DNA of 64,000 nucleotides from Aequorivita sp. CIP111184 (GCF_900489465.1 NZ_UEFQ01000024.1:1-64000); one strand, 5' to 3'. Shown: positions 53,817-63,062, numbered from the stretch's first letter. The notes: generated from the sequence alone by a model not told the origin. Numbers and translations are program-made.

Positions 53817-54909
53817 TCAAATAAAAATCTATTTTAGAAACAAACGATTCTACACTTCTTGTATCTAATTCATCATCGAATAATTTTCTATTCTTTGTAT
53901 TATCAGTGACTAAGCATTTTTCCATCTGCGTCGCTAAATCATTTACATCATTAGTTTCTGATACATAAACTCCTTTTAAATTTTCAATGCCTCCAGCACA
54001 CTTAGTTGAAACTACGTTAGTATTTTGGGACATCATTTGAAGTAATACATTGGGGAAACCTTCGATTCGGGAAGAAACTACGCATAACTTTGCTTCTCTG
54101 AAATATGGATATATGTTATCTACAAAACCAGGCATCAAAATTTTATGTTTTAAACCTAAATCAGCTATTTTGCCTTCAAGTTTATTTCTTAGCAAGCCTT
54201 CACCAAAAATCACCAATTTATAATCAGGAAAATCAAAATGAAGAATAGCGAATGATTCAATTAAAATTTCATACCCTTTTTCTGGAATTAATCTTCCTGC
54301 GGAAACTATATATGGGCCATCAAACATTATTTTATTTATTTTAACTAAAGCCAAAGTTTTAATCTTTTCCAAGTCAAGCGGATTGCCAATAACCTCAATT
54401 TTAGTTGCCTTTTTAATCCAAGAAATCCCATTTATAAGCTGCTCCTTCATTAATTCACTTTGGCAAATAAGCAAATCTAATCCAGGATATCCATACCTAT
54501 ACTGAGTTTTGAAAATTTTCAATTTTAATCCATCAAATCTTGAAAATGTTGACGTAGATTCCCTGCCCACGTGGTATTTTGTTTTCAGAACATTGAGTCT
54601 TCTCATTAATCCTACCAAACCATTAGTATGAATATGTGATGTGAAAGTGTAATCGAAATTAATATGGCGCAACTTGTAGATACTTTTTATCACATTAAAA
54701 ACTCCATACCTTTCTTTATTACTAGCTCCATAGTATGAAATAAATTCCGACTTATCCCAAGCGCCTGATTTCCTTTTTTTAAAAAAAATAACAAAAACAC
54801 TAGCTACTTTCTTTTCTTTAAAATAATCTCCTAGAAGTTTTAAAAACTGTTCAGCTCCTCCAAGATTATCATTGGGTAAGACGATTAAGATTTTTTTCTT
54901 GTGACTCAC
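53806..54909 (-). CDS. GT4 family glycosyltransferase
   Basis: 367 residues. The opening KKILIVLPNDNLGGAEQFLK is a usual GT4 start, with YIVSAGRLIPEKGYEILIES and SSRIEGFPNVLLQMMSQNT in the C-terminal domain. As in its neighbour, the second Glu of EX7E is Gln. Sugar specificity cannot be told. It overlaps the wzy start by 4 bases and the next gene by 11 bases, so translation is coupled. Confidence 0.9.
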   Translation of the reverse strand: MSHKKKILIVLPNDNLGGAEQFLKLLGDYFKEKKVASVFVIFFKKRKSGAWDKSEFISYYGASNKERYGVFNVIKSIYKLRHINFDYTFTSHIHTNGLVGLMRRLNVLKTKYHVGRESTSTFSRFDGLKLKIFKTQYRYGYPGLDLLICQSELMKEQLINGISWIKKATKIEVIGNPLDLEKIKTLALVKINKIMFDGPYIVSAGRLIPEKGYEILIESFAILHFDFPDYKLVIFGEGLLRNKLEGKIADLGLKHKILMPGFVDNIYPYFREAKLCVVSSRIEGFPNVLLQMMSQNTNVVSTKCAGGIENLKGVYVSETNDVNDLATQMEKCLVTDNTKNRKLFDDELDTRSVESFVSKIDFYLNEA

Positions 54910-56207
54910 TGCTTTTGGCGTTGAATTTTATAAGTTGTAAAAAAGAATATTAAAAATAATATAAATGTAAAATTATAGAAATAGTTAGCTGGAAGACCAG
55001 TTCTAATCCAAATCATGCTGCTCACAATAAAATAAGCATAGATGTAAATATAATCAGCGTTTATTGCTGACACTTGTTTAAAGGTAACATCAAAAACTTT
55101 GAATAAAAAGCCCGTGAAATAAGAAACTAGAATAATTCCAATAAATCCTAAGCTATAAAAACCTTGCGCAAATATTCCTGGTGGTATGGACTTCACCGAC
55201 ACCCCAACCATATAAAAACTGTTTAAATAGTTACTGCCCACTATTCCTGGATTCCAAGATGAAGGAATTATCTTTCCGAAAGTACCAGAAACAAAATCCG
55301 AAAAAACAAAATAAGAATAATTCTCTTTTATTGAATATGATAAACTATAGTAAGGGAAGCCAAATTCATTCAATAATATTTCAAATATAGAGCTCGAGTA
55401 ATTTGCAGATGCTAGTGATCTATTAGAAAAAAAGAAATCAAGGATCGGAAGAAATAACAAAAATACAAACCCTAAAATTAAAATTTTCAAATTAAATATT
55501 TCTTTCCTTTTCAACATTGCTGAAAATAAAAATATAAGGATAAGGTCAAGAATTGACTGCCTCCCCGGGGAAAGATATAGATACAGAATAGATAAGACAA
55601 TAAGGGAAGTGATAATAATGAAAAATCTAACAACGTTATGAAGATTTTTATTAAAATAGAAAAAAAGTAATGGTATTATAGCAAGGAAAATAAATCTAAA
55701 AAAGAATGTATGAGCGGTGTCACCATCTTCAACGCTAATATAGTAACCAGACCGAACCAAATTAGCATTTTCAATAGCGTTTGACAATGAGCCAAAACCG
55801 GTAACGTAAAAATATAATCCTGCTAATGAGAATAAAAAGATAATAGATACATACAATTGAGGTAATCTTTGACGACCGAAGAACTTTGGCGATATTGCGA
55901 TTATTCGAATATTAACTCGCCGATTATAGCCAAGGAAAAAAAATATTATACCTAAACAAATACAAAAGAATGTAATAGTCATTAATTCAGTATTCCCTTG
56001 ATCAGGAACTATGTAAGCGATATTTAGACCACTTAATATTTCATAATTATAGACTGATAATGAAATTATAGGAGATACTATATAAAATAAAAAAAGATAT
56101 ATACACGAGTATGTAAAAAGAGACCACCCATCTTTACGTAACCTACGTAGTAAGGAGACGAAAAAAAATACACCAATTAAAATATAAAATATAATAAGAA
56201 TAATCAT
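54906..56207 (-). CDS. O-antigen/capsule polymerase (Wzy-like)
   Basis: 433 residues with about eleven hydrophobic helices and a long periplasmic loop (about 280-350). It shows no signature strong enough to name, as is usual for Wzy, but a polytopic protein of this size between glycosyltransferases and a flippase is best read as the repeat-unit polymerase. It lies in the same unit as the GT4 genes, with a 4-base overlap. It would join lipid-linked units on the periplasmic face. Confidence 0.85.
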   Translation of the reverse strand: MIILIIFYILIGVFFFVSLLRRLRKDGWSLFTYSCIYLFLFYIVSPIISLSVYNYEILSGLNIAYIVPDQGNTELMTITFFCICLGIIFFFLGYNRRVNIRIIAISPKFFGRQRLPQLYVSIIFLFSLAGLYFYVTGFGSLSNAIENANLVRSGYYISVEDGDTAHTFFFRFIFLAIIPLLFFYFNKNLHNVVRFFIIITSLIVLSILYLYLSPGRQSILDLILIFLFSAMLKRKEIFNLKILILGFVFLLFLPILDFFFSNRSLASANYSSSIFEILLNEFGFPYYSLSYSIKENYSYFVFSDFVSGTFGKIIPSSWNPGIVGSNYLNSFYMVGVSVKSIPPGIFAQGFYSLGFIGIILVSYFTGFLFKVFDVTFKQVSAINADYIYIYAYFIVSSMIWIRTGLPANYFYNFTFILFLIFFFTTYKIQRQKQ

Positions 56208-56290
56208 TATATGTCTCTAAGTAGTTTATATCAAAGATTATTGAAAACTAAATTATTGGTAATATTAATTATTTTCTAGAAACTCTAATA

Positions 56291-57322
56291 TCAAAATTTG
56301 TCAGACTCAATTATTCCATTAATTAAATTCTCAATTATCCATTCCTGTGGATTAAAAATGCCACCGGTCCAACTTAAATTATTATTCCAGTATCCAGGAC
56401 ATTTGTCATAGGCATGAACTGAATATCCAAAACTGATTTCTACAATTAATGGATTATTATTGGCGTCAAAAACAAAGTCAAAAGCAATACTTTGAGATTT
56501 GATTTTCTTATTAACTTTAAAGGCTATTTTCACACACCTTTCATCTACCGCCTCTTTATCATAAATAATAACTCCACTACCAGAAGCTCTGAAATCTCTC
56601 GCTCGAGTCATTCTTTTTAAGCCAAAAGCTCTATCGCCTATTACTACGATCCTTATATCAAATGAATTATCAGGAATAAAATCTTGGAAATAAACATAAC
56701 CCTTCTCGTATTGTGACATTTTTTCAAAATCATTTGGTCGCAATAATCTTGAAATACCGCCAAAAACAGTTTTAATGGAGGCGGTTCCCTGTCTGTATTT
56801 ATTAATTCGATCACTTAAACCGTACCAAGGATCATGTTGAGCAAAACCTTTTCCAAAAGATTTTTTAATCAACTTTTTGCAATTATCCACACTACGCACT
56901 AACCGCACATTCTGCCCTCCAGCCCCGCCTCGAAGTTTGAAGACTTTAGGATAAGTTGTATTGTTTGCCCAAAGTAGTGCAGATTGTTCGTCATAAAAAA
57001 TAGATGTAGGCACTGATGGAGCCCCTACAGCTTCCAATAAATATTTCTGTCCAATCTTGTCGTCAAAATGCCATGCAGTATTAAAATTCGGAAACACCTG
57101 AAGGCCTGATTGTTCTAAAGAAAATAACAACCCTTTTGCAAAAACTGCATCCCCATAGTTATTGTGATGGTGATGCCATAACAGTCCAGAACAATCCTTC
57201 AATTGTTCTACGATATCAACACTATAGCAATTTACAATTTTGAAATCAATATTTTTGTCTTCGCAGTAAACTATCCATCTATCTGAAAAACTATCCTTTC
57301 TGTTGTGAATTGCTATTTTCAT
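56291..57322 (-). CDS. ATP-grasp family ligase-like protein
   Basis: 343 residues with an N-terminal pre-grasp fold (MKIAIHNRKDSFSDRWIVYC) and ATP-grasp elements: KVFKLRGGAGGQNVRLV (about 126-142) as the ATP-binding loop, FQDFIPDNSFDIRIVVIGD with Lys/Arg contacts, and DFVFDANNNPLIVEISFGYS with the metal-binding Asp/Glu. It resembles RimK/glutathione synthase folds. Its place between wzy and wzx suggests a substituent, such as an amino acid linked to a uronic acid of the repeat unit. The substrate is an inference and no acceptor motif is known to me. It overlaps wzx by 4 bases. Confidence 0.8.
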   Translation of the reverse strand: MKIAIHNRKDSFSDRWIVYCEDKNIDFKIVNCYSVDIVEQLKDCSGLLWHHHHNNYGDAVFAKGLLFSLEQSGLQVFPNFNTAWHFDDKIGQKYLLEAVGAPSVPTSIFYDEQSALLWANNTTYPKVFKLRGGAGGQNVRLVRSVDNCKKLIKKSFGKGFAQHDPWYGLSDRINKYRQGTASIKTVFGGISRLLRPNDFEKMSQYEKGYVYFQDFIPDNSFDIRIVVIGDRAFGLKRMTRARDFRASGSGVIIYDKEAVDERCVKIAFKVNKKIKSQSIAFDFVFDANNNPLIVEISFGYSVHAYDKCPGYWNNNLSWTGGIFNPQEWIIENLINGIIESDKF

Positions 57323-58557
57323 TTAATACGTTTTTTATATTTATAAAATAACCCTAAACCCATCATCCATCTGGAAAGACTCAAGTTAAGCGCGGCGCCT
57401 ATTATTCCAAAATAAAAAATAAGAGGAAAGGCTAAGACGAAACCAATCATAGATGAAATAATAGTGTTTTTCATAACAAGTTTATCTTGCCTATTTATTA
57501 TGAAATAATTTACGCCGTAAATATTGTACAGAGTATATCCGATCAACCCCAATGCTAATATTGCAAGAATCGTAAAAGCATTATCATCCTGTATGTTTAA
57601 ATACCAAAAAACTAACTTATAGGAAACTAGACACAGTGCTGTAAGAATTATTGAAACTGCCAACATTAACTTTTTATATCTCAAGAACGCATGCTTTTTT
57701 CTATTAAGAAAAGGAAAGAAGACTCGTGATAATATTTCTATCAAACTAACACAGAAATTAATAATAATTTTAATAGCATTAAACACACCAACGAAAGTAT
57801 TGTTTGTGAGTATGCCTAGCAGAAAAGTGCTTGTATTGTTATATAAAGTAGGAACGAATTGATTAATAAATATAGGAACATTACCCTTAATTGTTTGAAC
57901 AATGATTCGGGGCTTCAACCATAAAAATTTTAATTTATACTTTCTGACCAAAATAAATTGACCTACCAAACCAGCACCCACAAAACCAGCACTCTGTAAT
58001 AGAGGAAAAATCCAATAATCTGTTTCTTTCTTTATAAAAATAAATATGCAAATGGTGAAGAATAGCTTAATCCCTAAATTTAAAAAAGTGATATACTTCA
58101 TTTTTTCAATTCCTTGAAAAAACCATTCTGGAAAAAGAGCTTGCCCCAATAACATTGGAACAGTCAGAAAATATATCAATCTATTTTCATAAAAGGGTTT
58201 GTAACTATAAACTACTATAGTTATAATTATAAAAGAAAGAAGAAGGAAAATTGCCTTTATCGTTAAAACCTTACTGTATATTAGATTTAATTTTTCGGGA
58301 CTATCTTTAAATATTGCTACATCTCGTGTAGCTGTATATTTGAAACTAAAATCGGTTAAGGCAGTAAAATAAGCTATTAAAGAGGCCGCGAAGACAATTG
58401 TTCCATAATTTTCAAATCCTAAAACACGAAGAACATAAGGTAATGTTATTAAAGGAAGGATCATTCCCACCAGTTGTAATGCTGATAGCGAAATAAAGTT
58501 TTCCAAAAGGACCTTCGCATCCTTTCCCTTAAACAGATTCCTTAGTTTTTTAAACAC
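57319..58557 (-). CDS. Oligosaccharide flippase (Wzx-like)
   Basis: 412 residues with about 12-14 hydrophobic helices of the MOP (polysaccharide transport) family: LQLVGMILPLITLPYVLRVLG and ENYGTIVFAASLIAYFTALT are typical of Wzx. It flips the undecaprenyl-linked repeat unit to the periplasm for Wzy. It lies between the epimerase gene and the ATP-grasp gene with which it overlaps. No substrate can be assigned. Confidence 0.93.
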   Translation of the reverse strand: MFKKLRNLFKGKDAKVLLENFISLSALQLVGMILPLITLPYVLRVLGFENYGTIVFAASLIAYFTALTDFSFKYTATRDVAIFKDSPEKLNLIYSKVLTIKAIFLLLSFIIITIVVYSYKPFYENRLIYFLTVPMLLGQALFPEWFFQGIEKMKYITFLNLGIKLFFTICIFIFIKKETDYWIFPLLQSAGFVGAGLVGQFILVRKYKLKFLWLKPRIIVQTIKGNVPIFINQFVPTLYNNTSTFLLGILTNNTFVGVFNAIKIIINFCVSLIEILSRVFFPFLNRKKHAFLRYKKLMLAVSIILTALCLVSYKLVFWYLNIQDDNAFTILAILALGLIGYTLYNIYGVNYFIINRQDKLVMKNTIISSMIGFVLAFPLIFYFGIIGAALNLSLSRWMMGLGLFYKYKKRIK

Positions 58558-58579
58558 GCGTTCTTATTCAACAATAATA

Positions 58580-59578
58580 TTATCCCAAATTCCCCCAATA
58601 CCATTCCACCGCCTCTTCAATACCTTTGTCAATGGTATGGCTAGGGGTATAGCATAAAAGTCTTTCCGCCTTCTCCACAGAAGCCAAAGAATGTGGAATA
58701 TCCCCCTTGCGGTTTGGCCCGTGCTTAATTTCAACCTCTGCAATAGCGGGGTCAAAGGTGCTTAAATGCTTTTTAAGCAATTCAGTAAGCTGTACCAAGG
58801 TAGTTCTGTCGCCTACTGCCGTGTTGTACACTTGGTTGAGTGCTGCCTCATTTTCGGTGGTGATGGCTAAAAGGTTCATCTGTACCACATTGTCTATATA
58901 GGTAAAATCGCGGGAGTAACTGCCATCGCCATTAATAAGCGGGCTTTCGTGCTCCATAAACTGTTTTACAAATAGCGGGATTACCGCCGCATAAGCGCCG
59001 TTGGGATCTTGGCGTCTGCCAAAAACATTAAAATATCGCAAGCCAATGGTGTTTAGGCCGTAGCTATTGTAAAAATTCTCGGCATAAAGTTCGTTTACAT
59101 ATTTGGTGATAGCATAAGGCGATAAGGGTTTCCCTATTACATCCTCCACCTTTGGCAAAGCCTCACTATCGCCATACGTAGAACTACTGGCGGCATATAC
59201 AAAACGTTTTACCCCTGCATCGCGTGCTGCTACCAGCATATTTAAAAATCCGCTTACGTTAACCTCGTTGGAGGTAATGGGATCGATAATAGAGCGCGGC
59301 ACCGAGCCGAGCGCTGCTTGGTGCAGCACAAAGTCTTGCCCTTTGCAGGCAGTATTGCAGGTTTTCAGATCGCGTATATCGCCTTCTATCAACTTAAAGT
59401 TTTCATCCGACAAAAAGGGCCCAATATTATGCTTATGCCCGGTAGCGAAGTTGTCTAGGCAGGTTACGTTTGCCCCTATTTTCAAAAGCGCCTCCACGAG
59501 GTTGGAACCGATAAAGCCGGCGCCGCCTGTGACGAGTATATTTTTATTTGCTAGGACTTGGAATTGTGTGTAATCCAT
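58580..59578 (-). CDS. UDP-GlcNAc(A) 4-epimerase (TviC/WbpP type)
   Basis: 332 residues of the SDR extended family. TGGAGFIGSNLVEAL (about 17-31) binds NAD, and SSSTYG with SPYAITKYVNE give the catalytic Ser and Tyr-x3-Lys. HQAALGSVPRSI and YFNVFGRRQDPNGAYAAVIP fit the TviC/WbpP group, which epimerises UDP-GlcNAc or UDP-GlcNAcA at C4. Next to the 6-dehydrogenase it would give UDP-GalNAcA. It is followed by wzx after 22 bases. Confidence 0.93.
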   Translation of the reverse strand: MDYTQFQVLANKNILVTGGAGFIGSNLVEALLKIGANVTCLDNFATGHKHNIGPFLSDENFKLIEGDIRDLKTCNTACKGQDFVLHQAALGSVPRSIIDPITSNEVNVSGFLNMLVAARDAGVKRFVYAASSSTYGDSEALPKVEDVIGKPLSPYAITKYVNELYAENFYNSYGLNTIGLRYFNVFGRRQDPNGAYAAVIPLFVKQFMEHESPLINGDGSYSRDFTYIDNVVQMNLLAITTENEAALNQVYNTAVGDRTTLVQLTELLKKHLSTFDPAIAEVEIKHGPNRKGDIPHSLASVEKAERLLCYTPSHTIDKGIEEAVEWYWGNLG

Positions 59579-59601
59579 TACTTTTTGGTTAATTTGGGAT
59601 T

Positions 59602-59674
59602 AGTGATGCGTGATTCGTGATTCGTGATTCGTGATTCGTGATTCGTGATGCGTGAATCGTAAATCGTAAATCGT
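59602..59674. repeat. GTGATTC heptamer array
   Basis: Five successive copies of GTGATTC flanked by GTGATGC and GTGAATC variants, then AAATCGT repeats. It lies just upstream of the epimerase gene start. Confidence 0.9.
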
Positions 59675-59680
59675 TACTTA

Positions 59681-59735
59681 TCAACTTCGTTGATTCGTTA
59701 TTCTTTACTTCATTACTTCTCAACTTCGTTGATTC
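59681..59735. repeat. Two copies of TCAACTTCGTTGATTC
   Basis: Identical 16-base copies at 59681-59696 and 59720-59735. Each holds the inverted repeat TCAAC-TTC-GTTGA, a small 5-bp hairpin. Confidence 0.8.
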
Positions 59736-59810
59736 TCTGATTAGTATTCGTTATTTTTTAAGCTAGTGGTTTGTTATTTCGTTCCCATTTCATGAATCGC
59801 AGATTCCCGA

Positions 59811-59828
59811 TCCCGATAGCTATCTGGA
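59811..59828. repeat. Dispersed palindrome, copy with one mismatch
   Basis: TCCCGATAGCTATCTGGA, as at 48944 and 59884. Confidence 0.75.
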
Positions 59829-59883
59829 AACAAATCGCGAATCCCGTTTTCCGAATATCAATCCCAGTCTACCGAATCCCGAA

Positions 59884-59901
59884 TCCCGATAGCTATCGGG
59901 A
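59884..59901. repeat. Dispersed palindrome, perfect copy
   Basis: TCCCGATAGCTATCGGGA, a perfect 18-base palindrome. Confidence 0.85.
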
Positions 59902-59928
59902 AACGATTCCCAAATCACGCTTTCCAAA

Positions 59929-61314
59929 TTACAACTTAGCCGTTGCGTTTTCAAGAACGCCTTTCACGTCATAAACTATCGCCATTTCTTTTTTAAACGG
60001 CTCCAGGTCCAGTTTTAAAAATTCGTTATGCGCTACTCCTAAAACGATGGCGTCAAATTGGCCTTGTTTGAGGGAAGCGGTGGTTTCTATACCGTATTCG
60101 TGTTTTACTTCTACTGGGTTTGCCCACGGGTCGTAAGTGGTTACTTTTACGCCGTAGTCGCACAGGGCTTTTATCACGTCTACTATTTTAGTATTGCGTA
60201 CATCGGGGCAGTTTTCCTTAAAGGTAACGCCCAGCATTAGCACTTCTGCAGAGCTGATGGCGATGTTTTTTTTGATCATACACTTTATTACCTGACTGGC
60301 TACATATTCGCCCATGGAATCGTTCAATCTTCTTCCCGCCAAAATAATTTCTGGGTGATAGCCTTTCTCCTGCGCCTTTTGCGCTAAATAATATGGGTCA
60401 ACACCTATACAATGCCCACCGACCAAGCCGGGTTTAAAGGGCAAAAAGTTCCATTTGGTGCCTGCCGCCTTTAGCACTTCGTGGGTATCGATTTCCAAGA
60501 GGTTGAATATTTTTGCAAGTTCGTTCACGAAAGCAATGTTAATATCGCGCTGCGAATTCTCAATCACTTTTGCAGCCTCAGCCACTTTGATGCTGGGGGC
60601 TAAATATGTACCGCCGGTAATAACCGAAGCGTAAAGGGCATCGATCTCCTTGGCCGCCTCTGGGGTTGAACCCGCGGTTATTTTAAGTATTTTATCTACG
60701 GTATGCTCCTTATCGCCAGGATTAATACGCTCTGGAGAATAGCCAACAAAAAAGTCTGTATTAAAAGTTAGGCCGCTTATCTTCTCAAGGACGGGTACAC
60801 ATTCGTCTTCTGTTACCCCGGGATAAACTGTTGATTCATAAATAACCGTATCGCCTTTCTTAATAACTCTGCCAACAGTTTCACTTGCTGCGTATAAAGG
60901 GTTAAGTACGGGTCTATTGTTTTTATCAACGGGTGTAGGTACTGTTATTATATAGTAGTTGCAATTTTGGATATCCATTAAATCGCTAGTACAAAACAAA
61001 CCCTTTTTAGTTTTATCAGTGGTTATGTCAATGCCCTTTTCTTCCAATAGGTCATTTAAGTCGCCCATAGGCATACTTTTTAGCAGTACTTTTTGTAATA
61101 CATCATCTGCAACTTCTAGAGTACTGTCATGGCCCTTTTGAAGTGCCTCTACCCTATTTTTATTGATATCGAAACCTATAACTTGATATTTTGTTGCGAA
61201 AAGTCTGGCCAAGGGTAGCCCAACATAGCCAAGACCTATAATGGCGATTTTCACGGAGTTATCTGCTCCTATTTCCTGTAATTTTAACTTTGGTGATTTT
61301 TCAACTACTCGCAT
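59929..61314 (-). CDS. UDP-sugar 6-dehydrogenase (TviB/WbpO type)
   Basis: 461 residues. IAIIGLGYVGLPLARLFA (about 23-40) binds NAD, YIITVPTPVDKNNRP marks the family, and the catalytic Cys is in GLVGGHCIGVDPYYLA. Two-fold oxidation of UDP-GlcNAc (or GalNAc) to the uronic acid is predicted. It is the first gene of the long glycan operon, about 80 bases after a promoter-like element. It may begin at a later codon, as most relatives lack the N-terminal 20 residues. Confidence 0.93.
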   Translation of the reverse strand: MRVVEKSPKLKLQEIGADNSVKIAIIGLGYVGLPLARLFATKYQVIGFDINKNRVEALQKGHDSTLEVADDVLQKVLLKSMPMGDLNDLLEEKGIDITTDKTKKGLFCTSDLMDIQNCNYYIITVPTPVDKNNRPVLNPLYAASETVGRVIKKGDTVIYESTVYPGVTEDECVPVLEKISGLTFNTDFFVGYSPERINPGDKEHTVDKILKITAGSTPEAAKEIDALYASVITGGTYLAPSIKVAEAAKVIENSQRDINIAFVNELAKIFNLLEIDTHEVLKAAGTKWNFLPFKPGLVGGHCIGVDPYYLAQKAQEKGYHPEIILAGRRLNDSMGEYVASQVIKCMIKKNIAISSAEVLMLGVTFKENCPDVRNTKIVDVIKALCDYGVKVTTYDPWANPVEVKHEYGIETTASLKQGQFDAIVLGVAHNEFLKLDLEPFKKEMAIVYDVKGVLENATAKL

Positions 61315-61398
61315 GCTTCTTTTTCATATATATGTTAAATTCCAAACTCATTGATATCCAAATTGATAAAACCAACTCATCAAAAAATTTTGAAGCCG

Positions 61399-61406
61399 CA
61401 AAGATA
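61399..61406 (-). promoter_or_regulatory. Candidate promoter of the glycan synthesis operon
   Basis: On the minus strand TATCTTTGCGGC contains TATCTTTG, a full TAnnTTTG match, about 85 bases before the ATG of the dehydrogenase gene. The position 19 bases upstream reads ATCG/TTTA rather than TTG, so the upstream box is weak. Confidence 0.5.
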
Positions 61407-61613
61407 AAAAACCTCTTTCGATAAAGTGGTAGCTTTTAACGTTAAAATGTATAAGTAGTTTTTAATGAAAATAAAATCAAAATAGAAATAGAACTATTTG
61501 AATTTATGCATCTAACCCACAATAACAATCGGGATTAAAACCGGAATCGAAATTCCAATCTTGAATAACTCAAAGTTAACCAACAGAAAACAGACAACAG
61601 ACAACTGATAACT

Positions 61614-61670
61614 GTGAATAGGTGAATAGGTAAATAGGTGAATAGGTGAATAGGTGAATAGGTGAATAGG
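61614..61670. repeat. GTGAATAG octamer array
   Basis: Seven copies of the octamer GTGAATAG, one changed to GTAAATAG. It shares GTGAAT with the array at 34621. Confidence 0.9.
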
Positions 61671-61710
61671 AAAGTATATAAATTATTTATAAGCTGTCAA
61701 CCTATTCCAG

Positions 61711-61806
61711 TACTAAACAATAATCACTAAATACTAACTACTCAATACTAACTACTCAATACTAACTACTCACTACTAACTTCTCAATACTAACTACTCA
61801 ATACTA
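61711..61806. repeat. ACTAACTACTCAAT 14-bp array at the cysN stop codon
   Basis: About five units of 14 bases (ACTAACTACTCAAT with variants). It runs into cysN, and its ACTA supplies the TAG stop codon of that gene. Confidence 0.9.
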
Positions 61807-63060
61807 TACAATCATCCCCGCCGCCACAGTTTCATTGGTATTGTCATCTATCAATATAATACTCCCGGTAGTGCGGTTGGTGCCGTATGAATCTATCATT
61901 AACGGTTTTGTCGTTCTTATGGTAACCCTTCCTATTTCATTCATAGTAAAGATTTCCTCTTCGGTTATACGATTGTAAGTGTTGATGTCTATTTTGTACA
62001 AAACGCTCTTTATCATCGCTTTTTGGGAATTCTCAGTATGGCAAACCGTGTATTTCGCTCGCGGCTGTGAAGGTTTATTACTCATCCAGCACAGCATTAC
62101 GTCAAATTCCTGTGAGGTTTCAGGTCTGTTATTGGTCCTTACAATCATATCGCCCCTACTTATATCAATATCGTCTTGTAAAGTAATAGAAATAGACATT
62201 GGTACGTATGCCTCGTCCACCTCTCCATCAAAAGTGTCAATACTTTTTATTTTGGAAGTAAAACCGGATGGAAGCGCCACTACCTCATCTCCCTTTCTGA
62301 AAACCCCGCTTGCCACCCTACCCGCATAACCTCTGTAATCTATAAAACCTTCTCTTTGCGGACGCAGAACGGTTTGTACTGGGAAACGTGCATCTATTTT
62401 ATTAAGGTCGTTGCTAATATGTAGCGTTTCTAGCGTATATAATAAGGTCGCCCCCTTATACCAATCCATATTCTCAGATCTGTTTACCACATTGTCGCCA
62501 TACAAAGCACTAATTGGAATATAGGTGATATCTTGAATTACAAGTTTGGATGACAATTCCTCGTAATGTGCAACTATATCGTTATAAACAGACTCATCAT
62601 AATCAACCAGATCCATTTTATTGATACAGACAATTAAATGTGGTATTTGTAAAAGGGAGGCGATAAAAGAGTGCCTTTTGGTCTGTTCAATCACGCCGTG
62701 TCTAGCATCCACAAGAATTATTGCAGCATTTGCCGTTGAGGCTCCTGTGATCATATTTCGAGTATATTGAATATGACCAGGTGTATCGGCTATAATAAAT
62801 TTTCTCTTAGGGGTAGTAAAATATCTGTATGCAACATCTATAGTAATGCCCTGCTCCCGCTCTTCCTTTAGACCGTCAGTAAACATGGCCAAATCAATAT
62901 TGTCATGTCCCTTTTTCTTGCTAGTTTTTTCCACAGCCTCCAATTGGTCTTCAAAAATTGATTTTGAATCATACAGCAGCCTACCTATTAAAGTGCTTTT
63001 CCCATCATCAACACTTCCTGCAGTTGTGAATCTTAGTAGTTGGTTGTTATCTATTTTCAT
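61804..63060 (-). CDS. cysN: Sulfate adenylyltransferase subunit 1
   Basis: 418 residues of a GTPase like EF-Tu that drives APS synthesis with CysD. G1 is AGSVDDGKST (14-23), G3 is ADTPGHIQYTRNM and G4 is CINKMDLVD. It lacks a fused CysC kinase domain, so APS is probably reduced directly. It would be cotranscribed with cysD, but a four-helix-bundle gene of about 350 bases lies between them. Confidence 0.96.
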   Translation of the reverse strand: MKIDNNQLLRFTTAGSVDDGKSTLIGRLLYDSKSIFEDQLEAVEKTSKKKGHDNIDLAMFTDGLKEEREQGITIDVAYRYFTTPKRKFIIADTPGHIQYTRNMITGASTANAAIILVDARHGVIEQTKRHSFIASLLQIPHLIVCINKMDLVDYDESVYNDIVAHYEELSSKLVIQDITYIPISALYGDNVVNRSENMDWYKGATLLYTLETLHISNDLNKIDARFPVQTVLRPQREGFIDYRGYAGRVASGVFRKGDEVVALPSGFTSKIKSIDTFDGEVDEAYVPMSISITLQDDIDISRGDMIVRTNNRPETSQEFDVMLCWMSNKPSQPRAKYTVCHTENSQKAMIKSVLYKIDINTYNRITEEEIFTMNEIGRVTIRTTKPLMIDSYGTNRTTGSIILIDDNTNETVAAGMIV

Positions 63061-63062
63061 TT

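Larger units (their letters stand above)
59579..59928. other. Repeat-rich intergenic region
   Basis: About 350 bases between the epimerase and dehydrogenase genes, with no gene. They contain a heptamer array, two CAACTTCGTTG hairpins and two copies of the dispersed palindrome, each listed separately. The two genes are still collinear, so an internal promoter or read-through must cross this stretch. Confidence 0.7.
61315..61803. other. Intergenic region between the glycan operon and cysN
   Basis: About 490 bases without a gene. It contains the likely operon promoter (61399-61406) and two arrays (61614-61670, 61711-61806). The middle (61410-61610) is plain A/T-rich sequence, with AACAGA/ACAACAGACAACTGATAACTG word-like text just before the first array. 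Confidence 0.6.
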
